A stretch of 64,000 nucleotides of DNA from Wuchereria bancrofti (lineage: Eukaryota; Nematoda; Chromadorea; Rhabditida; Onchocercidae), in the NCBI GenBank assembly GCA_005281725.1, contig SSBO01000012.1:19481060-19545059 (forward strand), read 5' to 3'. Made by a program: the position numbers and the translations under genes. Under the pieces are notes generated by a model. It did no database searches. It was given only the letters and a program-made list of their open reading frames with translations, and had not been told where the DNA came from. Shown one piece after another: positions 37,366-52,300 of this stretch (positions are counted from its first letter, which is position 1; every line of letters starts with the position of its first letter).

Positions 37366-40300
37366 GTTGTTTTCTTTTATAAAGTGATTGAGATTTTAAT
37401 TTTAATATAAAATCTTCCGGAAATAAAGGAAAGGCAAAGACGTTGGGATCGAGAAGAATTGTAATTAATAGGAAACATTAGGAAAAAAAGCAAATATTCG
37501 AGAATGATGAATTGTGGGATGAGGTTGCTACACAATTAAACACAATTAAAGGATTAAATAATTAAATTTTTTCGATTTTCCAAAATCAAGGACAAGTTTT
37601 GGAAATTCATACATTGTTTACGTTTTTCATCTGCTTAGTCTTGGTTTGTTTTACAGGTGGGTGGTACCAGTCTTACCGAATCAAGAGCTAGAAGGACTGA
37701 TGGAAGTTGCAATTGTGCTGATAAAACGAGGTATTCACTTTGGTATTAAATACTGATGCTAAGTCAGTGACAAAGTTTTTCACCATAATTTTAAAACTAA
37801 AACCGTGTCCTTGATTTTGGAAATGAAAGGAGGAAGATAAAACGTGCATATTTGAACTAAATACCAACTGTATTCAATCAACTCTTGCTTTTCAAGAAGG
37901 AGGCAACAGATAAGCAACTATGTTGATCGATGCTTGCATATTTGTTGATAATGAAACTGAAAAATATGAAGTTAATTGTGAAGTACTGGAATTTAATTCT
38001 GTTAAACGTTATTGTCATAATATCAGGAACATACTTGATACTGAGAAGCTGTGCTAGGGATAGAAGTGATTGACATTTAGCAACATTGCAGGTACTGATA
38101 GGACGTCGAAATTCTTCGAAGGTTTTCTCGAAAAGGGACTAGAAGTTGCTTTCGATAAGTTGATGAATGATGAGGCGATGAAAGACTGGAAGATCGAAAT
38201 CCATGTAATTTCTCATAAATCGGATTTTTTTCATAATCATAGTTTTATAGCTGGATTTAAGTTTTATATATATATTTGTTTAGTGCCGAATTTTAACTTT
38301 ACTTTTTTTTGTTTTGTTTTGAATCTGGTTTTGAGAATCTTTTGAAATTAAATTATGGAGAAGTTTTTACGTAGTGTTATCATAATTGACTGTGGGAAAA
38401 AGATGGAATTGCAGAGATGCTTTAGAGGGGAAATGTAAACAAGATAAATACTTTAAGATAGAAATAAGTATACCGCTTCCTATCACCCGTACACAATTTC
38501 AGTGCATTTCGAGGATATTTGTGTATTAAAACAATCTATTTATGAAAACCAAATTATTATGTTAGGATAATCCAACCATGATTTGCAAATTAAGCGGTCC
38601 TTTTTCATTTAGTATTTATTGGGAGTGCCTTGTTTGTTTAAAAATCTTAGGATCGTAGCCCTTAAGGAATTGAAAATAGTTTAACGCACGAAATGGCTGA
38701 GAATAAATTTTCTTTCGTGTTAAAGATTTGAAAATTTGGATTGCAGCGGTTCATTTGGCTGAGTGTTGCACGATTCCTCATAATGTTCACGGAAAAAATG
38801 CGGCAAACACTTGTAGCAGAAGATTTTCATCATTCGTACTGGAAAATACTGCAATACGTCATGTCCAGCAATAGTCGGTATGCTTTAAAGCTGCCGAGTT
38901 TTTTGTTCAGTTCTGTGAAGTATGTTATTTGTTTCCTTTTCCTTTTTCGTGCTTTTATCTGATGACATGTTATAGTTTTTTGCCATTCACTTTTGATGAG
39001 CTACTCTTCGATTTTATTCCTTTATAATACAGAATACAGAATAGTAGAAATTCCAGTACCCTGTCTTATTTCAGCTTTTTTAAAACAAGTTTAGAAATAG
39101 TTTTCAAATTTTGGGAGAAGCAAATGAAGGCGAAAATTTACGCAAAACAAGGTTAGAAGAAATAGGATAAGACAGAAAAAACAATCTAATTGATGTTAAT
39201 AATTTTTTTGCCTGTAAATTTGGAAATGATAGGTTAATTTTGAAAATTTTTTTTTTTTGCAGTGTTGTTTTTCCTGTTTCGTCTGTTGTTGATGGGGTTT
39301 TTTTTCTTTTGTAATATGGACTTGCATTATTGAATGGAGATATTTTTCTTCGTACTGTTATAATAGAATGATCACTCCAATGTAATTGTCATGCACATAA
39401 TATTTTCAGTTTTCATATGCAAAATTTTGGACGTAAAGCGGATTTCTTGGAAATGGAATTTGATCCAAGTGAACTGATGCGTTACACCTCGATTAATACC
39501 GTTGAAGAAGTGTATCAGGTTGGCAAACTTTATTCTAATTTATGTTGTTAGCGATAAGCTTTCTTTTCAGCTAGTGGTTGGTGATCTTATTCTCTTTTAT
39601 CCCTAGAGTATTCTGCTTTCTCAGCAGTATATTCTCACTGTACTTGTTTGAATCCCATCGTTCCAGTATTTCATTTTTCAAAGACTATTGTTGCATACTT
39701 GTTTTGAAGGTGCTATTTTTTGCTGTCGTCCACAGCAAAAGTGAAAATTGAACATTGTGGAAAAGTTATACTCTTGAAAAAGCCTTTATTGTTATCCATA
39801 CGAACATTATCCCGCATTATTATTTGTTTCTTTCCTTTTTTATTTCATTAATCATTTTCCAAGCGTCTTGAGTTTCAGAGAGTTTTGCAATTATGGCTTT
39901 TGCTTTTACTGACATATTTCGGAAAGATTGGCGGCTTTACATTGATGAAGAATTTCTTAGAGAGAAATGTTAATGAAACAACAAAAATTACTGATTTTAT
40001 CGATTGGCTTCGACCATTTGCTTCTTGTTCACTCCTGTTAAAACCATCAATCATTATAGAAACTTTCGGTCCCACTATTGTAAGTGTTGCTTTTCCCGCT
40101 ACGTAATCTTCATAATAAAGTAATGAACATGAACTGGAACGGAGAAAGGTTAGGTGAATAAGAAGCGTGGAGTAATAGTTTATGTTGCTTGATGTTTCAA
40201 AAATATTAAGCAGTAATAAAAAAATGAATGATCAAATATTTCATAGCAAATTAAGCTTTTCCGATTTCGGGGAAAATTAGAGGGAAAAGGAAAATTCATT

Positions 40301-43300
40301 TTTGCAAATATTTAGTGTCAAATTGCTAAATACGACTTCCTTATCATCTAACTAGCATAAAAACTGGTCGACATTATTTCGTCATGATTTTAAAATGATT
40401 TCTATCATAATGTAAAAGTTGGACATGGAGTTGTGATTGTGGATGGAAGTAATTAATTCAGATGATCGTGTAAACAGCTGTGAGAAATGAATATTTTAAT
40501 CGTTCTTTCGTGCATATTGACACCTAAAATTTAGCAAATAGCAGTGGCACGATTGGAACACATGGACGATAAGGAATTGAAATGCGAAACGGTGAAAGGT
40601 GATTTAAATGAATCACCATACGTTGAATTAGCAAAAGTATTACAAAGTCTGTTGTTGATTAATCCAGAGATGATCCACCTGGGACGACAAATGCCGTTTT
40701 TCTCACTGCGATACATTTTGCGGTATAAAAAATTAAGAAATTATTGCTTTTTCATTTTTTAATACATCGTTCCTAAATTCCTTGCATAAAAATTAATTAG
40801 TTTACGATTCTATTTCCAGCATGCAAAAATCTAAAAATTAAGAATTCTCGAAAACGATTGAAAAAATCGAAATCTAAAAAGAAAAAAACATATAGGAGGC
40901 TCGTAGGCACCGAACTGTATTTCAGAGACATTATGTATATTTCAGACAAAAAAAAGAATTTGTGTATATTTCAGAGACAAAAACGGTATCATTTTAATGG
41001 GAGAAATGCATTTCAAGTCTTTACTTTCTCTTCAAGAAGTAGGTTAATAATGGGAAGAAATTTCAGAGTACTTCAAGTAGCACCTTTTGCTGGACGTATA
41101 GCAGCTTTGGAAGAATTACATATGGTTCTGCATAATGCGGCGTCAGAATTTCGGCAGGTGTGCTATCACCATAACATTCCCAAGTTTGGACAGAAATAAC
41201 TTTGACAATTGCATATCTTTTTCGGACATTTTATATTTTTATACCATTCTTTCATCATCCTTGTCTCTGTTTCAGTAGAGTATTTCCATAATTAACACGT
41301 AATTCTTTAGAGAAGTATGGGAAATATAAAATCATAACATTTGAAGCAAAAAGTGAAACCAGTATTTTTGCTTTGTATTCATGATGTTTTCTTATCATTC
41401 TTTCAGCAAGAATTAGTAATTTCAATGAATGATTTAACAGAATGGCTGAGGAAGCAACACCTTATCGAAATATTAGTTCGCGATAATTTGCATCATCCGT
41501 CATATTGTGAAAGGTTTTGCATTTCTTCATTTTAAATGAGCTTTCACTAAAAGATTTAGGTAGGCAAATTTTATGTAATAATTCTGTTAATTAATGATGT
41601 TTGAATGAATAAGAAGAAGCAGACAATTTCTTATTACTAAATTGATATTTGCAGGTTAGAGAGAGTGTTTCGAGTGCTACTAGAAAGAAATGCTATAGCA
41701 ATTGATGATTTGGATATCCTGTGGAATGTACAACATGAGAAGCATGACGTCATCCAACGAAATGTTCATGATCTAATAGCTAAGCTAGTTAACGGATTGA
41801 ACAACACATTGCAGAAGCATTTATTTGAACGAATGAAGGTGAGGGTTTTTGATTCTCAATTTTACTTGGAGTGTTTTGATTTATAAAGATTTTATAAATT
41901 CAGTTCATATTATTTTTTTTTTAATTCAATTAATTTTATTTCAATATGTAGCTGTCCACGGTTTTTTTCATTTCCTGAATTTAAAGAACTGGAATTAGAA
42001 TTTGAAAATCAAAACACTAATCATCAGAAATGTTGGGAATTATTTATATTAAGGAGAGTTGGACAAAGTCATCTGCAAGACAACGGACACTTCTGCTTGA
42101 TCTCATACGCCGAATTGGCGTTGACTTCAGTAGTCTCACTGAAAAGGTAACTCTAATCACTTTTCTATTACTTAAAATAATTGACCTTTTGATCAACAAT
42201 GGCATGCCATGCAGTACTCTGTGAATAATTTCTACCAATCGAAGTCTAAGAGTAGTAATGATTGCATAATATAGAAACCGTAAGAACTTATAGCCCTCAT
42301 ATTTTAAGTATATAGGAAGTTATAACTGCAAGGATAGTTTTGGACAACAGTCACATCATATGATTCGACATGTGAACCTCTTTCGAGATTTCAAAATGCT
42401 GCATTTGATGATGGTTATGCTGCTATCAAGAGATGGATTGCCTCAGTGATCTCATTTTTCATTATGAACATGTTCTAATGCACCAAAATTTGCAGGAATT
42501 AACTATAAAATCTCTTTCGCTGCTATGGGATTTGTTTCATGATGAGCGGCTACCTGTAGAAATGATTGATGCTGCCCTAGAAGCACATTTCAATGTACTA
42601 GAAAGCGCAGTACCGGCTGAAGAACTGCGGCGACATTACATTGAACGTTGTATTGATGAACTACTTCTGGATTCGGGTAATTCATTCAGAATCATTATAA
42701 CGATGATTTTCATAATAAAGCCATGAGGCACCACAGAAGGAAATCGTACAAAACATTTCATTTATCCTGGAAATGAGCTACATTTGGAATATGCATTATC
42801 AGTTGACTTTAAATTAGTAAAGTTATTATAACGGCATGTAGTTTTCGACTCAGTTTCTTAAGTTCCCTAATTTTTTAGTTTCCTGGATTTAGATGATAGA
42901 GATGACAAAGACACAAGATTGTTTCAATCACTTTTTTTTTTCAGTATTCGTCCTTCCGGCATTAAAGCATATGCAGCGACTAATGATGTTAATGCCAGAA
43001 TGCGATTATAGTACAGGCAGAAAAATAACACGGTTAGTTAATTTTCAGGTAACGAAGCATTACTTAGCTTTTAATCCATGTGCATCTTAAGTTCTTTTTT
43101 AAAACTGACATCATTTTGTTAAGGGAGTTGTGCAAACACAAGTGGTCTTTAACCGAATTTTTCTTTCAGCTTTGTATTTTACTTTCAGCATTAGGATACA
43201 TTTTATTATCTTTTTCATTCTATATAAACAAGTGCTGGCGCGAATTAAAGTAACATATCTGAAATTGAATAAAGAGATTAGTTGAACAGTTGACAGATGA

Positions 43301-46300
43301 TGTAAAAGAAATATAAGATAAAAGGAGAAAGGGAGGATAGATGGAATATTAATAATAATGAAAATTATCAACAGTGAATTCGAGAAAAAGTGACAAGGAA
43401 TAACAAAACATGTTTGTGGCGTGTTTTGTTATTTATGATTTTCATTGTTTCAAGATCCTTAATAAATATTTAGAAATTAATGTTTTTTTTTTAAGGGCAG
43501 AATATATCGCTACAGTACAGCAAGATACGGAACTGTGCTCAAGATTGTCGAAAAACGTTGCTCTATACATGGAAAAAGTCCGAAATGCTGTGGTATGCTC
43601 CTTCGTATCTGTTGTTATCTCATCATTCTTCATTTTATACATTTAAGGCGCCGTAGTTTTTTTTTTGTTTATCTCAAAATACAATAAACATTACCTACTA
43701 TATCGAATTATTAAAAAAATATTTATAGCGTTTCATTTAGCTTACACTGGATATCTAACAGCTAATAAAAAATTTTTTCATTATATCGATAATTTTCAGA
43801 ACGATCAACCTCATATTTATGCTGCTGTAGAAGATGCAAATGTTTTAGTGCTTGTTGGTCGTTACACGCATAGCGATAATTTACAAATTCGATTGGGTTT
43901 TCTGCATTTCCTTCTGTCTGATGGGCAACTTTGGCTTATGACACCGCAGGTTCATTTTACTTCTTTTCTGCTTTTCTTATTCGTTGTTACCTCTAAAGTT
44001 TGAAATCGCTGAAAGGTAGTTACAGGCGAATGAGTTATGGGATGCTCTTATCGTTCAATCAGTATTTGAATATGAGCGTACATATGGCTTCCAACTATTT
44101 GGTACAATGCAAGATCAACAAGATATTGATCCAAAAGCACTTGATCAACTTTTCACATGTAAACTTTGTTGTTTAAGTCTTTTTTTTAACTTCTTAAATC
44201 CTTTTTACATGCTGAAATTTTAAGGTTTCTTTTGAAGAGGCGTACATAGGCCTATAGCATTTTCTGCTATTCAAGTTCAGTACCCTAGTAGAAGGGTCTT
44301 TGCATGATTCTTTAAATCCGTTATTTTTAATTATGGTTGTTAATTACTGTGAGAATATAAACACCGAGATTTTCTTTTTTTCTTAAATATCAAAAGTTTT
44401 AATTTCAGCCCGGATCCTAAAACTTCCAGTTGAATTGCTGAACGAAGAGGGCTTTTCATGTTTCAAAACCTTTTGGATTGCAATAAACAAAAGGCACAGT
44501 AAACTTTTCCAGCCCACTGAAGGAATGTCGCATTATTTGATGTGTGATTTTGATCTTGAGGTAAAGGAACATGTGAAATAAAATACGGTATTGTTTGTAT
44601 TTTAAGTTCTGCAATTCATCGGGTGATTCGGACTTTGTTACAAACAAGAAATTAAAGGATTTAGGAAGATGAAAGTCATGCGAGTTAGCATTTTGTTTTT
44701 TTCTTTTCTTTTATTGATATCTCACTTCAATTCCACATCTCACTGTTACAATTTTAAGGAGAAACTAGATTGGTACACTAGCATTTATCGGCGCGTACAC
44801 ATCACATTTCCTTGAGTTTTGAAGTTTTATCATTTTCTTTATTTTCAGGGAATGGATTATTTATGGGAAATAATGCTGCAAGCTCGTGCTGAAGTATCAC
44901 ATTTGGCAATTTCTCTATGGGTCGAGATTTTGGCAAATCCTCATACTGCAGTGATCTCTGATTTTGCTCATTTGATTCAAACTGTTGTTAATAAATGGTT
45001 AAGTGCACTTTAAGATATTTGATAGCTTCTTTAAATTATTTGCTGTTTCATATATCCTCACTGATTATTCTCTATGATTCCATATTGAGTCACAGAAAGA
45101 GGAAATAGATTTCGTAGCTTTGAGATAGATTTCGTAGCATCGTAGCTTTGAGTGCTCATATATGTTTTAATTTAAGAAAGTGAACCGTTTTTCTTTCAGT
45201 TTCGTAATGCTGAAAACGAAACACGACGACCTCATAAAAGGCAATAATAGTGATGAAAAAAAAATGAAAATGCTTGATCGAATGGGTAGAATTTTAACGG
45301 TAAATTTTCGATCAGATCACAATTTTTGAATTTTTTTTTTTCGGTTTTTCAGATAAAATGTATATAATAGATTTTTTTGATGCATACTCTATCAGAAATG
45401 TTCATATTCAGGTTAATTTATTAAAAAATTTATTTTAATATCAGTTCTTTATATTACTAGAATTTCAGGCTCTTAATTCTTATATCTGTGCATTTGATGA
45501 TGATTATTACATTCCCGAAAGATCTCAGCAGCCACTTCGCAAGGCGGGTTTAGGACGATGTTTTGTATTACCGGTCGTTTTCCCAGGTTTTTTTTTTCTG
45601 CTTTTGGGCTAACAAACTAATAATAATGAAATATTTAAATTACTTTTTTTCTTCTTTCTTTTTTTATAAACTACATTTTTTGGCTTTATTTCATGATCTT
45701 TTTTTCAAAGAATTTTTTTTTTTTTAAAGCGATGCTTCGTTCAATCTTGTTTCTTCAAAAAAATGTAATGCATAGAATATACGGGAACCGATTGTGAAAA
45801 CGAACAGTATAGTTAAAGGGATTACTGGATATTTGATTATATTAAAAGTTTCTTTGTTGTTTAACTAAGTACTGGAAGAGGTGTACATAGTTAACTATTG
45901 TTTTGGCAAATAAAAGTTTTTTTTTTATGTGTGTGTGATTTACGTCTTTATGTGCTTGTAAACATATATGCTTGATATCTGCATACGAAATTTGTTCAAA
46001 AAAGTTTTCATTTTACTTTTTTTTAGATGAGAAACTGCCGAATAGCATCGACACGAACTGTGAGTTTGTATTCATTTAATGCCTAAGTTTTTGTGGGATT
46101 TATTTGTTTTTACTAAGTTTGGATTTTCAACCCCGGTTTCAAATCAGTTATTCAGTCTTCCCACTTTGTCATCTTCCCATTTGAGCCAAAAAATTATCCA
46201 TACTCCAGCACCAGCAGTGCAAGACGAAGATCACGGTATTCCGGTTCACTCCACTATGTCACTTTCAGCATTGAAACTGAAGGTTTGTAACTGTTTTTTT

Positions 46301-49300
46301 TTTTTAGGTGAGAGTATACATCAGATTTTACATAACCTATAAATGAAAGTTGTTGCAAGTTTTAGTCTGTATCAAAAATAGTAACATTGAACTGCAGAAA
46401 AGTTATCATGAGTTTCAAATATACTAGGAAAATATTGGACATTTAGTTGTTGTATGCAAATAAAATCACAACCAAGTTATGGTGTGGACAAGATGATTCA
46501 GCATCCAAAATTGTTAAGCTGTCTTTGGATGTTTAATAGGTGTTTTAGATGGGTATGGGTTTACAAAAGAAAAGTTTTTGACTTTTCGAAATGACCAATT
46601 CCAGATTGATGACCAGTTACGATATATGGATGGTTGCAATATCGGTGGAGTGCTTGTACCAGTACAGTTAACCGTTCAGTCTCTTAATGCGCCAGAAACG
46701 AGAATATTGCACTCGTCTGATCGTCGTAAAACACTTGATGAATTAGGGATTGATGCCAATTCACATATTATAATTAATTTTCAAAGTCATTCATGCACAT
46801 GGAATAATCGGTTAGCTAGTACGGATTCGAGCCCTGATCAAACACTTACTTCGTGGTTTGATTTTTCTTCATTTTTGAAAAGTTTATCATTTGTTAAAAA
46901 TTCTGCTTTAAGTGATGTGGCGTAAAGAAGAAGTTTAATAACTGAATGCAAGCTTTTGAAAAGGATAGATTCAGAAGCAGCGTTTTGTATTTCAGTAATG
47001 AAGAAAATGAGCGTAGTAATGAAGAAAATGAACGTATTTTACCGGGCGCCGTAATAGCCGGAAACTCTGATCATGTTCGATTCCTCTATACTTTAGCCGA
47101 CATCGGTTATGCATATGGAAATAATTATTTGAGAAAATCTGCTAGCGATGTTTTGAAGTAGGTTCTACTTTATATTCGTCCAAACTTTTGCTACTTTTTT
47201 TTGGCATTCTGACCAAGTTTACCAGCTTTCTGAATTAAAAAATTTCAGTCAAATACCACCAGACACAATGTCAGTAACGATGCTAAAAGGATTGGTGGAA
47301 TCAGGACAGTTATTTAATCTGTTACCATCCGAATCATCTAACTATGTTTTGCATCTTTTGCGCGTTTTACATTCCTTGCTTTTGCCGTGTAATGGACATT
47401 TCATGATTGAAGCTACGGAATTCCAGGTCTCTTCCCTCGTGTTTTAAGCTTTTATTCTTTGAGAGTTTCCGTTGCCTTCCTGGATCCACGTGTTGTGAAT
47501 TCGAAGGCAAACCTTTTTAATAGCCTACCAATATGATTTGTAGCTTAGATTTAGCGTTTATAGCTTTGAGCTTGGTAAACTGGAACTTCATTCTTAAAGT
47601 TCTTAACGTTCATAAATGTTAATTCAGATCTTTTTCCTTACATCACCAAGTTGTTTGGCAGTGTTTTCATTCCTGGAAGATCCTCAAATTTTATGTCGAT
47701 GGGATGAATATGTCTGTAGCACAATTGTTTGGTGGTTGGCAAATATAGCGAAATTTATTCTCTTTGTAGCCGCACGCCTCAAAGTATGCATATTTATTCA
47801 CATTTCTATGTTACTCTAATCATCATGACTTATGAGATGTCATCCGCTTAGAACAACGAGGATTTTTTTAGTACTTGAGGACCACCGGTGTGGATGGGAG
47901 TGGTTGTTTCGAAACGGGTCGAATTATTGATCGTGAACAAACAGTTTTTAAAGAGGTTATCATTCTTATATACAACAGTAGTATCTAAATTCTTGTTGCT
48001 AGTGAAAAGTTATAATTTTGAAATACGAAGTATCGCAGTTCAACATATTGTGATAAATTCCGAAGCTCGCAGAAATCGTTTCACTGTATTTACGGGGGAT
48101 ATGTGAAAAAGTAAGCAACTAGCAGAGTGGAAGTTTCTAGTCAGATTGGATTTTCTTTATAATAATATTATGGTGTATCATTACTGAATGAAATTAGTTT
48201 TTTTAAAAAAAAAAGTTGAAGGGAAGTTTTCTAGGCAAATTAACACTCCACTGTTTTTATAGCTGTGTTGTGTGGTTGCACGTGATCTCAACAATCGCAT
48301 TGAAGAGAATCCCGAAATCATTGAAACAATTTTTCAAGTATTTAACGCAGACAGTAATCGACTTGAATGTCTTCTACGGCTGGCATGGGCAGTTGGTTCA
48401 CGAAATATACCGTTGCGTCTTACCTCAGGTGGCTTGGCGAAAGATTCATCTATTGAAACAATTCGCCAGTCAGAACTTGCAACTTTTATGCTGGTAATTT
48501 ATTACCCGATACTGCTTCGTTACCCAAGGAATAATCGCAGTGTTTATTCTTTGCTCTAGATTCCATAAATAATAAATCCGATGTGCCGAATTTTTGTAGG
48601 GGTATAATTGTTAATGAATAGCACTTTGATGCAGGAAGAACCCATAGAATGCTTGTTGGATGCATTTGCGATAGAGGTCGTTAATGGAGATGCAACATCA
48701 GAAGTTCTCAAAATCATCCATCTGTGGAATCTTCTCGTGTCTGATTTATTGTTCTGCAAAAGCTCGTACGTTTTATTGAGTTTAGAAAAAAGAACTTTCT
48801 GATAATGAATCTCATTCTCATGTTATATCAAAATCTAGACAGGTGGAGATTTCGTCAATCCAACTAAAGTTTTCACAGGAGGACCTTGGTAAAATTGTGA
48901 ATATGTAAAATGTGTCGGATTTAGCGCTCCTCTATCGGAAAATTCCCATTATTTTCAGCGTGATCAGGCGCTATTTCTCAGCTTTAGTTCGACGAATGGT
49001 TTGTCGTAGAGGTGCAGCGGAGCGACAACTTGCATCAGCATTGTTGCAGTTACTTTTTAACAAACTGGAAGAGAGCGATGAAAAGCTAATGAAGAATGCG
49101 GAATTTTTTGTTTTATTGTGCAGGTATTCTGAAATTTATGTTAGTTTTGTTCGTTGGTTAGATTCTGATATAACTTAAGAACTTCGTAGAAGATTTGTCG
49201 ACAGATTCATGGAAGTTAGGTAAAACGATTATTGAACTTTTTGTAAATGACTGTACTGCGGTTATAATTTAACTGTTTTTGGTAATTTGAAGCAATCAGT

Positions 49301-52300
49301 TCTTATCAAGATCATTTCCATAATATAATAACATCAAACTTCATCTTAACCTATTCCAGCTATAACTTATTTTAAATTTATCAGTTAGTGTAGGAGTTTT
49401 TAAGCTTGTTGGATCACTGCAAAAATAATCAAATTTTTGTTGACGATGTAATGGAGCGAACAGAAAAGATCTTGGACTGGTTGGATCGTGCAAAGGTAAC
49501 TCATTTGAAACTTCTGAATTTCAATTTCTATTGAATGTTGTTGACAGTGAAATAGTTTACAAAAAAATGTTGGTGTATCAGATAAAGTGTGTTGGATACT
49601 TGGAGGGACTGCGGTGGGAACTCCTAGTGAATCAGCACCAATTTCGCAATTTCTGGATATTTTTTGAAAACATTTTTCACATCGTAAAAGTTTCAGCAGC
49701 ATACTATTGCAAATCAGGAAAGTTACCCTGATGACAAATCACTAATTGGGCGGCTTGATGTATGTCGTGGTTTGCTGGGATTTCTTACAAAGGAAGAGAA
49801 AGCTACAATTGGTTCGGAACCTAATGGTACTCAACTTGTTAAGGTAATTGCTTGAAGGATTTAAATCAGTATTTCCATGTGGGTGACAGGTTAAGGACTT
49901 TCACTATGTTAAAAGTTGCGATTGGTTCGAATGTTGAAAGATTTTGTGATTTCTTAAAATTCTTTCCAAAGTGATTGTTTTAATTTTATATGTAATTTTA
50001 TGTGCTCCATTTGATATATTCATTTTTCTGTTCTGATTTGCAGCAGTTGCTAGACGAGTTTATTTTGCCATCTTCGCGAACGTATGTTGATTTGATACGA
50101 CAAAAAGAAAACGATAGCGATATTCACATACAGCGTTCAATGACACATTCAGCAATCTCGAGAGGTGGTAAATTGTTTGGAGCGCTAAAATGATATTTTA
50201 TTTGCGAATAATTCAGCTAATTTATACATGAAGGACGGTAACGGTTAAGAATATGGCAGTGTCTCTAATGCCTCTACGAATTGGAGTTCCTTGTCTATAG
50301 GAATATTAATATTCTAAAAAGTTGTCAACTCGATACTTTTCAGGTATAGATGAGTCAGATAAGACCATGCCACGTTCAGAAACAATGGGGCCATTGCTTT
50401 CTTCTCGTTCCATTCCAGTATGTGGTACCAGTGAAAGTGCCAAAGCTGCATACAATTTGATTGTTGCGCTTTGTGACACAACACCGCTTAATTACCGGTG
50501 CATAGTTGAAAGTCTTCTTGAACTTTTTTACTCAGGTTCTTAATTCTTTCTTATATGTTAAGGGTGAGGGGAAGGGGTTTAGAGATAGCTTGCCTTCCGC
50601 TCGAAGGTGAGAAATTTGCAAAATCAAGAGCTTTATTTTTATAGTTTTCGTCGAAGTGACATTGTTTTACGCGTTGACTGAGAACAATGGTGTATGTCAT
50701 GTGATCCATTTTCGATTTGAATAAGTGAATTTACAGAGCCAGTTCCTACTACGAATATTGAATGGGAATATATGCCTGGATATTCCGTTCGTTCACCGAA
50801 CAGTTACGTAGGACTAAAGAATGGTGGAGCTACTTGTTACATGAATTCTGTATTTCAGCAGGTGCGTTTCTTATCTTAATTTCTAAAAGGTGGCCAAATT
50901 TTGGCTTATTCAAGTAATTCCAGTGTAGTAAATCTAATTCAAAAGTAATATAATGTGGATACCAAAATGACTAATAACCCAACATATTTTGTTTTCTAAT
51001 GCTATCATAACTATTATTGAAACAGCCAAAAAAAGGCCAATGCCTTGTGAACATGAAAAGTTGTTAGGGATTTAGACTGTTTGTTCTTAATACTTCTTTG
51101 CATTACTAAGTAAAACTTGAGTTTTTAGAAGCATATCAAGCTTTTAGGAGCATCACTACATGGCTGTACTGTTGTTGTATGATCTGCCAAGTTAAGCATA
51201 CTGTGAAACAAAATTTTTTTATAGATATTCATGATTGAACCGCTGCGGAACGCCGTTATCAATGCCAACTTTACGGATGATATAAGCGTCGAAGAAATGG
51301 TTCTAAATGTAAACTCATTTTCCTTGCAAGAAATTTGTCCCTGTTAATAATCAGTCTCTCAATTCAGTATTTTTTTTTTATTCTCAGGAGTACAATGTTT
51401 CGGAGGAACACTACCATGCAACAATTTTGAAAGCTGTACAATCAATTTTTGCACATCTTCTTGGCTCTGAGATGCAGTTCTACTCACCAAAGTTTTTCTG
51501 GAAACATTTTCGGTTAGTCAAAAAATCGTTTATGTTTTCAAGGACTTTCAGGATTTAATCGAATTAGAAAAACGGCGTATTTTAGGTTCTGCGGTCAAGC
51601 AGTAAATGTGCGGGAGCAGCAGGATGCTTTGGAATTTTACAACGCTCTTTTTGATTCTATAGATGAAGGACTTAAAAAGCTGGGTGAACCACCTGTTTGT
51701 GAGAATTTATTTGGTGGAACATTTGCTGATCAGAAGATTTGCAAAGACTGTCCACATAGGTATTATAGCTTGTTCATTTTTTAAAATTAGTTTTCAAAGG
51801 AATATTGGTCCAACAACCACTAATTATGCATTATACATTCATAATCATCCTATATACTGTGCTGAACAGCGAGAGTTATTCCACGAGTGCTATCGAACAA
51901 ATTTAATGTCTGAAGTTGAATGAGGAAAAAAACTTTTGTTCCTATTCATTTTTTTTCCCTTTATTTTTTTATTTTTGTTTGAATTTATTTCATGATGAAG
52001 ATATTCAGATATCAACGCGAAGAACCATTTACATCAATTTCGGTTGATGTCCGGTCTCATAACAACCTTCTTGATTCCCTTAAAGAATATGTGAAAGGGG
52101 ATTTGTTGAACAACGACAATGCATATTTGTGTGAAGAATGCAATAAGAAAGTAGGTTTTTTACGCCATTTCAAATTGTAGATTTTCAAATGTAGCTCAGA
52201 ACTTTGAATTTTCAATGGTGAAAAATGAAGAAAGAATACAAAACAATAAAGAAAGGATTATTTTTTTTAAAAGTTCAAAAATTTTAGATCGTCCAGAAAA